A stretch of DNA of 44,879 nucleotides from Candidatus Poribacteria bacterium. GTDB lineage: Bacteria > Poribacteria > WGA-4E > WGA-3G. Both the position numbers and the translations under genes were made by a program. Below, in pieces: positions 16,691-24,422 of this stretch (the stretch's first letter is position 1; each line of letters begins with the position of its first letter). The notes below the pieces were generated by a model. That model was not told the DNA's origin, ran no database searches, and worked only from the letters and a program-made list of their open reading frames with translations. The stretch covers positions 1-44,879 of the forward strand of contig JAPPIG010000134.1 of NCBI GenBank assembly GCA_028820635.1, written 5' to 3'.

Positions 16691-18304
16691 ATGACAAAAT
16701 ATATCTTCGTAACAGGCGGCGTTATATCAGGAATAGGCAAAGGAATTACAACCGCAGCATTAGGCAGATTGCTCATTAATCGTGGCTTCAAAGTGAATGT
16801 CGTAAAAATTGATCCATATCTGAATGTTGATGCGGGGGTGATGAATCCCTTCCAACACGGTGAAGTTTTTGTAACGCATGATGGTGCTGAAACAGACTTA
16901 GACTTAGGAAATTATGAACGTTTTCTCGGTGTTGACCTGAATCAACATTCTAACTTTACCACTGGTTCTGTTTATAAGGAAGTAATTGAGAAAGAACGGC
17001 GTGGTGATTATCTCGGACAAACGGTTCAACTGATTCCACATATTACGGATGAAATCAAACGCCGTATCTATCAGATTGGAAAAGACAGCGATGTTGACAT
17101 CGTCATTACAGAAATCGGTGGTACTATTGGGGATTTTGAAACACCTCCGTTTGTTGAAGCTATCCGACAAATGGCTGTTGAGGTCGGGCGCGAAAATACT
17201 CTATTCCTCCACGTTTCGCTTATCTACACCTTACCCAGCGGGGAAAGCAAAAGTAAACCTACTCAACACAGCATTAGGAAACTCCAAGAATTGGGTTTAC
17301 ATCCTGATTTGTTATTATGCCGCACGAGTCAACACATTGAAGAAAGCGTCCGTAGAAAGATTGCGCTTCTCTGCGGTATCAGTGAAGATTTTATTTTAGA
17401 AGGTTTAGATACAAAATGCGTAGACGAAATCCCACTCAATTTTGAAGAACAGGGTATGGGACATCTCGTCGCGAAGAAATTAGGTCTTGAGCGGCGCGCA
17501 ACATTGGATGCTGAATGGGTAGCCATGGTGGAAAGACTTAAAAATCCTAAACACACGACTAACATCGCTATTGTAGGAAAATATACTACAGGGAACGATG
17601 CCTATATCAGTGTCCAAGAGGCTATTAAACATGGTGGCATTGCCAATGAAGCAGAGGTTCATATTGAATGGATAGAAGCTGAGTCGTTGACAGACCATTC
17701 TAATCTTGATAAACCGTTTGAAAACATTGACGGAATTTTAGTGCCCGGTGGATTCGGTGATCGTGGCATTGAAGGAATGATTACAGCGGTTAAATATGCA
17801 CGTGAAAATCGTATCCCTTATTTTGGATTATGTCTCGGCATGCAATGTCTTGTGATTGAATTTGCACGGCACGTTGCGAACTTAAAAAATGCAAACAGCA
17901 CCGAAGTTGATGAGAAAACTCCGTTCCCTGTCATAGATTTGATGTTAGAACAACGTTCAATAGCCGATAAAGGCGCTACCATGCGGCTCGGACATTATCC
18001 GTGTGTCCTCAAAGAAGATACCAAGAGTTATGAAGCGTATCAGCAACCTATTATTTTAGAACGGCATAGGCATCGCTATGAATTGAATAACGATTTCCGT
18101 ACAGAATTAAAAGATGCAGGACTCAGCTTCAGTGGGGTGTCCCCTGATGGAAATCTTGTTGAAATTGCAGAGGTGGCTGATCACCCATGGATGGTCGGTT
18201 CACAATTCCATCCTGAATTTCAATCCAAACCTCTTGACCCGCACCCGCTATTCCGTGAATTTATTGCAGCGGTATTATCATATCAACAGGCAAAAAATGA
18301 TTAG
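16691..18304 (+). CDS. pyrG: CTP synthase
   Basis: 537 residues, full length. It converts UTP to CTP using ATP and glutamine. The N-terminal synthetase domain begins KYIFVTGGVISGIGKGIT (P-loop) and contains DPYLNVDAGVMNPFQHGEVFV and ITEIGGTIGD. The C-terminal glutamine amidotransferase domain has GGFGDRG, the nucleophile in GLCLGMQ near residue 380, and HPEF near the end. It lies 10 bases after kdsB with a GAAGGGA ribosome-binding site. Co-expression with kdsB fits supply of CTP for CMP-Kdo. Confidence 0.97.
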   Translation: MTKYIFVTGGVISGIGKGITTAALGRLLINRGFKVNVVKIDPYLNVDAGVMNPFQHGEVFVTHDGAETDLDLGNYERFLGVDLNQHSNFTTGSVYKEVIEKERRGDYLGQTVQLIPHITDEIKRRIYQIGKDSDVDIVITEIGGTIGDFETPPFVEAIRQMAVEVGRENTLFLHVSLIYTLPSGESKSKPTQHSIRKLQELGLHPDLLLCRTSQHIEESVRRKIALLCGISEDFILEGLDTKCVDEIPLNFEEQGMGHLVAKKLGLERRATLDAEWVAMVERLKNPKHTTNIAIVGKYTTGNDAYISVQEAIKHGGIANEAEVHIEWIEAESLTDHSNLDKPFENIDGILVPGGFGDRGIEGMITAVKYARENRIPYFGLCLGMQCLVIEFARHVANLKNANSTEVDEKTPFPVIDLMLEQRSIADKGATMRLGHYPCVLKEDTKSYEAYQQPIILERHRHRYELNNDFRTELKDAGLSFSGVSPDGNLVEIAEVADHPWMVGSQFHPEFQSKPLDPHPLFREFIAAVLSYQQAKND

Positions 18305-18315
18305 GGAGAGGAATC

Positions 18316-19575
18316 ATGGGCAACGTTGCTACAGTTCGCTCCGGTGCTTGGCACGGAGATAACGAACTAACGCTGAATTTTCCAACCAACTGGGAAGTGG
18401 AGATGCTAAACCCTACGGACGCACTATCACTTTCTGACGCGCAAATTGAACAAGCATTCGCAGAACCAATCGGTACAAAACGCATCGCTGAACTCGCGAA
18501 AGGTAAAAAGAGCACTGCCATTATCGTTGATGACCTAAGCCGTCCTACTCCTGCATTTAAAGTTATTCCATTTCTGCTGCGCGAACTTTTCGCAGCAGGT
18601 GTACCAAAATCAGAAATCCGATTTGTTGTTGGTGTTGGCGCGCACCGTCCCATTTCCGAAGAAGAGATGGCAAAGAAAGTTGGTGCTGACATCGCAGCAG
18701 AATATGAGATTACCAACCATAATTTCCTGAGTAGTGATCTTCGTGCGTTGGGACACCTTGAAAACGGCACGCCTGTCTATATCAATCGAACTGTTGCAGA
18801 CGCTGACTTTAAAATTTGTCTTGGAGGTATTTATCCTCACAGTTCGGTCGGTTTTAGTGGTGGAGCGAAACTTATTGTTCCCGGTACCGCTGGATTTTCC
18901 TCTATGTACTATTTCCATACCTTTCCAGAAGGACGTGGTCCCGCGGTGATTGAAGGACAAAGCAATGAACCAGATCGTCGCGATACTATTGAGATGGCAG
19001 CAGCTGTGCTTGGTCTTGACGCTATTGCGAATGTTGTTCTTAATAGCCGCCGTGAAATTTGTGGGTTGTTCGTGGGAGATTTCATTAAAGCACACCGTAA
19101 AGGCGCACATTTTGCTAAGGACATCTACAAAACGGAAATATCGGAATCAACCCGAACGGAAAGCGATCTTGTTGTGATTAACTGCTACCCGCTTGATGCT
19201 GATGCAATTCAACTTGATAAGGCACTTGCGGCTTTTTCCTATTTTGAAGATGCCTATACCATAGCCCTCTACCCCGCAACTGATGGCACTTGCTTTCACG
19301 GTCTGTTTGACAGACTTGATTATCCACGTTATCTTAAGCAGAAAGCAGAACACATACCCTCTAAACCATCACCTGTACTAAAACTTGGGAGACGATCTCA
19401 ACTACATGTTTGGTCTGAGCATTTTGATAGAGATGATTTCTACAAGGAGTATCCTTCCTCGCTTCTCTTCCGTGACTTAGATCAGTTAATTCAATTGTTA
19501 ACTGATGAACTCCCTGCACGTGCTAAAGTTGCTATCCTACCTGTGGCTGGAATTCAGGTATTAACCTCCAATTAA
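18316..19575 (+). CDS. LarA-like nickel-pincer racemase/epimerase homologue (copy 1)
   Basis: 419 residues, the size of LarA (lactate racemase). Residues known to matter in LarA are all present at matching spacing: DDLSRP (Asp73, Arg76), AHRP (His110), PHSSVGFSGGAK (His175 and Lys185, the lysine that holds the pincer cofactor) and His201 in YYFH, the nickel ligand position. The reaction is therefore probably racemisation or epimerisation of a 2-hydroxy acid. LarA homologues have varied substrates, so lactate should not be assumed. No larB, larC or larE cofactor genes are in the window. It starts 11 bases after pyrG with GGGAGAGG upstream, at the end of the symporter-kdsB-pyrG cluster. Confidence 0.88.
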   Translation: MGNVATVRSGAWHGDNELTLNFPTNWEVEMLNPTDALSLSDAQIEQAFAEPIGTKRIAELAKGKKSTAIIVDDLSRPTPAFKVIPFLLRELFAAGVPKSEIRFVVGVGAHRPISEEEMAKKVGADIAAEYEITNHNFLSSDLRALGHLENGTPVYINRTVADADFKICLGGIYPHSSVGFSGGAKLIVPGTAGFSSMYYFHTFPEGRGPAVIEGQSNEPDRRDTIEMAAAVLGLDAIANVVLNSRREICGLFVGDFIKAHRKGAHFAKDIYKTEISESTRTESDLVVINCYPLDADAIQLDKALAAFSYFEDAYTIALYPATDGTCFHGLFDRLDYPRYLKQKAEHIPSKPSPVLKLGRRSQLHVWSEHFDRDDFYKEYPSSLLFRDLDQLIQLLTDELPARAKVAILPVAGIQVLTSN

Positions 19576-19693
19576 TCCAATATAGAAAATCTGAAAAGTG
19601 TAGACACCCACTTGTATGCACGCCGAGCAAAGGTGTATTGTCATCATATCTAATTTGTTAATTTGATATGTTATAAGTTAGCAGCAAATTATC

Positions 19694-19721
19694 TTGACAC
19701 GGGTTAATATTTTGATAAAAT
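19694..19721 (+). promoter_or_regulatory. Sigma70-like promoter for larA-like copy 2
   Basis: A perfect TTGACA (19694-19699) and TAAAAT (19716-19721) are separated by 16 bp. This would start a leader of about 45 bases ending in GGAGG (19764-19768) before ATG 19775. It suggests the second copy is transcribed separately from the pyrG cluster. Confidence 0.6.
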
Positions 19722-19774
19722 AAGATACATCTAAACTTATTCGTGGATTCAAGATTTAGAAATGGAGGACAACC

Positions 19775-21034
19775 ATGAACAACACTGCAACAGTCCACTC
19801 CCGTGCTTGGTATGGCGATGAGGAACTGACACTGAATTTCCCAACGGGATGGGAAGTAGAAATGTTAGGACCAAAGGACGCGCCTGCACTTTCTAACAAG
19901 CAGATTGAGCATGCTTTTGCTGAACCAATCGGCACACCACGTATTGCTGAACTTGCAAAAGGCAAAAAGAGTGCTGCTATAGTCGTTGATGATCTGAGTC
20001 GTCCTACTCCTGCAGCCGAAATTATCCCGTTTCTACTCCATGAACTTACCTCAGCAGGTGTCCCGAAATCAGAAATCCGATTTGTCGTAGGCGGTGGCTC
20101 GCACAGACCTCTCACTGACGAGGAAGCAGCGAAAAAAGTCGGTATTGACATCGCGGCAGAATATGAGGTAACAAGTCATAACTTTATGAGCGGTGACCTG
20201 CGGGGATATGGAAGTCTCAAAAATGGGATGCCTATCTATATCAACAACGTTGTTGCAGATGCAGATTTCAAAATCTGTTTGGGAGGAATCTATCCGCACG
20301 GTTCCGTTGGATTTGGCGGTGGTGCAAAGTTGATTGTTCCTGGTATCTCTGGGTTTGCAACGATGTTTTATTTTCACTCCTTTTCACCGAGTCGTGGACA
20401 CGCTGTTATTGAAAGAAAGAACAGCACACCTGATCATCGAGATTTTGCTGAAGAAGTTGCCAACGTCATCGGTCTTGATGTAATCGCAAATGTTGTGCTT
20501 AATTCTCGTCGTGAGATTTGCGGTTTGTTTGTCGGAGACTTTGTGCAGGCACATCGGGTTGGTGCGCATTTCGCTTTAGAAACCTACGGTACAGAGATAC
20601 CGATGCAATCCCGAAAAGAAACCGATTTAGTTGTTCTAAATTGTTATCCGCTTGATAGCGACCCTATCCAAACAGGAAAAGCGTTGTGGGCAAGCGGCTA
20701 TTTTGAGAATGCGTATAAGATGGCACTTAATCCTGCCAGTGATGGTATCTGTTACCATGGATTGTTTGATCAAGTTGATTATGCCCGCTTTCTTGAACAG
20801 AGAGCAGAAAGAATCCCGCCTGGACTCCCCGAACCCAAACTCGGAAATATTGACCAACTGCACGTCTGGTCGGAGCATTTTATGGTAGACGATTTTTACA
20901 AAAAGCACTCTGGTGCCATCCTTTTCCGTGATCTGGAACAACTGATTCAACTATTTGCTGAAAAACTTCCAAAGAAGGCGAAAGTTGCAGTGTTACCTTC
21001 AGCAGGAATTCAGGTATTAGCAGAGGATAAATAG
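19775..21034 (+). CDS. LarA-like nickel-pincer racemase/epimerase homologue (copy 2)
   Basis: 419 residues, the same length as and collinear with the copy 200 bases upstream. All pincer and nickel residues are kept: DDLSRP, SHRP, PHGSVGFGGGAK and the His of FYFH. Both copies are therefore likely active, probably on different hydroxy acids. Differences lie mainly in the middle (EGQSNEPDRR versus ERKNSTPDHR) and in the C-terminal third. GGAGG sits 6 bases before the ATG, and the gene has its own promoter-like sequence. It precedes TRAP transporter genes, which import organic acids in many bacteria. Confidence 0.88.
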   Translation: MNNTATVHSRAWYGDEELTLNFPTGWEVEMLGPKDAPALSNKQIEHAFAEPIGTPRIAELAKGKKSAAIVVDDLSRPTPAAEIIPFLLHELTSAGVPKSEIRFVVGGGSHRPLTDEEAAKKVGIDIAAEYEVTSHNFMSGDLRGYGSLKNGMPIYINNVVADADFKICLGGIYPHGSVGFGGGAKLIVPGISGFATMFYFHSFSPSRGHAVIERKNSTPDHRDFAEEVANVIGLDVIANVVLNSRREICGLFVGDFVQAHRVGAHFALETYGTEIPMQSRKETDLVVLNCYPLDSDPIQTGKALWASGYFENAYKMALNPASDGICYHGLFDQVDYARFLEQRAERIPPGLPEPKLGNIDQLHVWSEHFMVDDFYKKHSGAILFRDLEQLIQLFAEKLPKKAKVAVLPSAGIQVLAEDK

Positions 21035-21403
21035 CAACTTGTGCCAGTTAACTATCTGTTTTTGCTATTTTCACAAATATCGAATATTGTGACACATCGT
21101 CCCTACGGGACTAAAGAGGATGTTAATGATGCATTTCTATAAACATATCGTCCCTACCAAATCAACGCTATGAATGCCTTTGGTAGAATGCGCTTTTGGC
21201 ATTCTACATGATTCAGCGGGACTGAAGAGCACTTAAAATGTTCCGAATATGCATAATAAAAAAATTACTCAATTAATAAATTAATTTTCATACGGGACTA
21301 AAGATCGTTCTAAATGTGAGAATTACTTATACTATTTCTGCTTATATGAAATATAATATTACAAATAGTTATTTATCGCAACTCGTAAAATAGTAAAAAT
21401 TCA
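21035..21403. repeat. Intergenic region with nested palindromic repeats
   Basis: No gene is seen. A 38-bp dispersed repeat beginning ACTTGTGCC lies at 21037-21074. An intact ATCGTCCCTAC-GGGACTAAAGAG element lies at 21096-21118. A second copy of that element starts at about 21139 and is split after CCCTAC by 60 bp (21158-21217) made of the ATCAACGCTATGAATGCC module, which itself contains a GTAGAATGC/GCATTCTAC hairpin. A half element, CGGGACTAAAGA, lies near 21293. The remaining 100 bases before dctQ are AT-rich with no clear ribosome-binding site. Confidence 0.8.
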
Positions 21404-21940
21404 ATGGAATCTCCTTTCAGAAACTATTTACAACGTATAAACGCCCTCCTCGGCAAAATTGAGACCGGTTTGTTATGCCTAATTGTCGCCATGATGATTG
21501 GGCTTGCAGTGCTTGAAATTGTCTTGCGTTACGGCTTCAAGATGAGTTCATTGTGGAAACACATCATGCTTCAGAATTTGACACTCTGGTTGTGCTTTCT
21601 TGGGGCTGCGCTTGCTTCAGCTGAAAGACGGCACATTAGCATTGATGTGCTGAGTCGAATTTTACCTAAAAACGCCCTCCTTTATAGTTCTTATATTATT
21701 GATGTGTTGAGTTTGATTGTCGTAAGCATTTTAGCCTATTTTGGTTTTGGCTTTCTGATAGCAGAACAGGAAAGCCATGCTACACTGATAGGATCTATCC
21801 CACTTTGGTGGGCAAAGACGATTATTCCGATAGGATTCGTTCTCATTGGGATTCACTTGGTGCTTCAAATTTGCATCCGTTTGACAGAACGTGAACACCA
21901 TCAAGATGATGTTAGGGGAGAATCAAACGAATGGGATTAA
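21404..21940 (+). CDS. TRAP transporter small permease subunit (DctQ family)
   Basis: 178 residues with four hydrophobic segments. The family pattern is clear: LEIVLRYGFKMSSLWKHIM, then LTLWLCFLGAALASAERRHISIDVL. It forms the membrane complex with the large permease that overlaps its 3' end, for sodium-driven uptake of an organic acid. No periplasmic DctP-type receptor gene is adjacent in the window. Confidence 0.9.
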   Translation: MESPFRNYLQRINALLGKIETGLLCLIVAMMIGLAVLEIVLRYGFKMSSLWKHIMLQNLTLWLCFLGAALASAERRHISIDVLSRILPKNALLYSSYIIDVLSLIVVSILAYFGFGFLIAEQESHATLIGSIPLWWAKTIIPIGFVLIGIHLVLQICIRLTEREHHQDDVRGESNEWD

Positions 21941-23220
21941 TCATCGGCATCGGATTAGTCGCTTTCGCACTTTTCGGTGGTGCACTTTTTGTTTTACTTG
22001 GTGGCGCATCAATTATTGGATATGCCACTGCAGGCGAACCGATTTCAACAATCCTGATTGACATCAATAAACTTGTAAAGAATACGACTATCCTGATAAT
22101 CCCGCTTTTCACCTTTGCGGGATTTATCATTGCAGAAGGAAAAGCGCCGCAAAGGTTGGTAGCGTTTGCCCGTGCAAGTGTTGGCTGGCTACCGGGCGGG
22201 ATTGCAGTGGTTGTGCTCGGTACTTGTGCTTTCTTTACGACTTTTACGGGGGCATCTGGTGTAACCATAATTGCTCTTGGCGGTTTGGTCTATCCTATTC
22301 TGCGCCAAACCTATAATGAGAAGTTCTCACTCGGTTTGATAACAGCCTCTGGGAGCATCGGTCTCCTTTTCCCCCCCAGTATTCCACTTGTACTTTATGC
22401 TATTGTTGCACAAGTCCCGATTGACGCAATGTTCTTTGCTGGAATTATTCCTGGGATACTTATTCTTATTATACTGAGCTGCTATTGCAGTGGATGGAGT
22501 GTCTTAAAACGTTCAGAAACAACTCCGTTTGACTTGTCGCTTTTTGCCCGAACCTTATGGGAAGCAAAATGGGAATTGATATTGCCATTTTTGGTATTAG
22601 GCGGTATTCTTTCAGGTTTTGTTACACTTGATGAAGTTGCAGCATTGACAGTTATATATGTCTGTATCGTAGAAATATACATCCATCGATCTATTTCTGT
22701 GAAAACATTACCGCGTCTTGTCAAAGAAAGCATGTTGCTTGTTGGTGCAATCCTTATCATCCTCGGCATTGCTTTAGGGTTAACTGGCTACCTCACCACA
22801 TTGGAAGTTCCTTTCATAGTTCTTGATTGGATTCAGTCGATTACAGAAAACAAAATCATTACACTTATTGCCCTCAATATCTTTCTTCTTATTGTTGGAT
22901 GTTTGATGGACATCTTTTCTGCGATAATCATCGTTGTTCCATTACTCATCCCGATCGCCGAAGAATTTGGTATTGACAAAGTACATCTTGGTATAATCGT
23001 CCTAACAAATCTTGAAATCGGTTATCTCACACCACCAATAGGATTAAATCTGTTTATATCAAGCATGAAGTTTGATAAATCGGTTGTGTTACTTTATAGG
23101 TCCGTGTTGCTGTTTATCGGTTTGTTGTTGATAGCCTTAATCCTTGTAACTTATATCCCGGACTTAAGTCTTTGGTTGCCGCGGGTGCTTGGGATAACAT
23201 CGCAGCCGTTATTATTATGA
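21931..23220 (+). CDS. TRAP transporter large permease subunit (DctM family)
   Basis: 429 residues with about 12 transmembrane segments. Family motifs include PLFTFAGFIIAEGKAPQRLV, FFTTFTGASGVTIIALGGLVYPIL, LITASGSIGLLFPPSIPLVLY and the C-terminal LEIGYLTPPIGLNLFI. It overlaps the DctQ gene by 10 bases. A 22-bp sequence containing the stop codon is tandemly repeated immediately afterwards. With no DctP gene here, the substrate is unknown; a hydroxy or dicarboxylic acid handled by the LarA-like enzymes is an inference. Confidence 0.92.
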   Translation: MGLIIGIGLVAFALFGGALFVLLGGASIIGYATAGEPISTILIDINKLVKNTTILIIPLFTFAGFIIAEGKAPQRLVAFARASVGWLPGGIAVVVLGTCAFFTTFTGASGVTIIALGGLVYPILRQTYNEKFSLGLITASGSIGLLFPPSIPLVLYAIVAQVPIDAMFFAGIIPGILILIILSCYCSGWSVLKRSETTPFDLSLFARTLWEAKWELILPFLVLGGILSGFVTLDEVAALTVIYVCIVEIYIHRSISVKTLPRLVKESMLLVGAILIILGIALGLTGYLTTLEVPFIVLDWIQSITENKIITLIALNIFLLIVGCLMDIFSAIIIVVPLLIPIAEEFGIDKVHLGIIVLTNLEIGYLTPPIGLNLFISSMKFDKSVVLLYRSVLLFIGLLLIALILVTYIPDLSLWLPRVLGITSQPLLL

Positions 23221-23248
23221 ACTACCGCCGTTATTATTATGAACTACC
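23205..23248 (+). repeat. 22-bp perfect tandem duplication across the dctM stop
   Basis: The unit GCCGTTATTATTATGAACTA plus CC occurs twice back to back (23205-23226 and 23227-23248). The first copy encodes the last residues and stop of DctM. The second is untranslated. Confidence 0.85.
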
Positions 23249-24422
23249 ATAGACATTACTATAGTGGAGTGTCTACCGAAATTTTGCGGGTAAAGGTCGC
23301 GATTCGGAGATCGTTCCTACTTCAAAAGTTACCATTTGGCAACTTTTTTCATACCGTGGTAACTTTTTGAAATTCGCTATTAGCTCAGTATCTGTAAGGG
23401 TTTATAGACATTTTATTTAAGTTTTATATTTTTCATCTGCGTTGAGGAACACGGGTTTCCTTTGCTGGAGATATTTTGATAAGTTTTGCGTTGTCGTCTT
23501 TGCATTTAGAGAGTTACTTTCGCTTTTCGGTGTGTTTGGGGGTCGGTTTTCTCTTTTCATACTGATATTATACCAAGTTGTGTGGAGTGATCAGAGGTTT
23601 TTGTGGCGTTAGGCACAATAGATATCCAATATATTAACAATAAGTTTGCAGAAAAAGCGACAAAACACAATGATAGTCGGGAATCGGAATTCCCTCCTAC
23701 AATACAATTAAAGGGAAAACTCGACAATTGAATGGCTCTGAGGTCTTAAAACTGTTTACTTGACAATACTTCAATAAGTCAGATATACTATTAAATAATA
23801 TTCATAACCAGAAAATAGATAAATCCCGTAGGTTAGGTAGAACGGAAATCTACAATAAAAACAGACCTAAAGAGAAGTTGTTGCCCATTTGAGGTTGATA
23901 TTTCTGAAAAAATGAGTGAAACCCAACTCTTTAGGACTGTCAAGGTGTTTGAATTGTTGGGTTTCGCTTCGCTCTACCCATAGGTGTCAACTTAAGAAGA
24001 TGTCTACGTTTTGATGAATGCTTTTCAACCCTTATGGTGATTGAAACTGTCCCATATTTAGTCCCGTAGGGACGATATGTTTATAGAAAAAATGTTACCC
24101 ACCGCCTCTTGAGTTCCGTAGGAACGACATATCTAACTGGTGGACTGAGGCGACAACATACCGCCCCTACGGGGCTCAAGAGAGGGATTATCCGTTTTCT
24201 ATAAACATACCGCCCCTACGGGGCTCAAGAGGGTTTTCCATGTTTGAAAATTGCTTAAGTTGACACCCGGGGAATGCCTGATGGCATTCATACCGTTGAT
24301 TTATGGGTTTCGCTACGCTCTACCCAACCTACATCTATACTCAATCTAATTATCAAACTCACGTTATTAAATAATATTCATAACCAGAAATAGACTCAAT
24401 AAATTAGAGAGGGAACAGCGAA
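23249..24422. repeat. 1.2-kb non-coding cluster of several palindromic repeat families
   Basis: I see no gene. Contents: an E-type element (GTAGGAACGATCTCCGAATCGCG, reversed) at 23295-23320, and a second E-type at 23676-23700 (GGGAATCGGAATTCCCTCCTAC). D-type halves lie near 23828 (GTAGGTTAGGTAGAACGG), 23958 and 24304 (GGGTTTCGCTACGCTCTACCC). A-type elements lie at about 24060 (CCCGTAGGGACGATATG), 24113, 24155-24182 and 24204-24231; the last two are 28-bp identical direct copies. A B-type GAATGCC/GGCATTC hairpin lies near 24272. A 25-bp direct repeat brackets most of the cluster (23790-23814 and 24366-24390). Confidence 0.75.
23324..23368 (+). terminator. Possible terminator after dctM
   Basis: AAAAGTTACCA and TGGTAACTTTT form an 11-bp inverted repeat around a 22-base interior, ending in a T-run on the plus strand. 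This is compatible with an intrinsic terminator about 100 bases after the stop. Confidence 0.4.

Noticed and set aside
24155..24231. Two identical 28-mers separated by 21 bp as a mini CRISPR array
   Set aside because: The spacer is short and unique, the repeats match the dispersed CCCCTACGGGG palindrome family seen elsewhere, and no cas gene is present.
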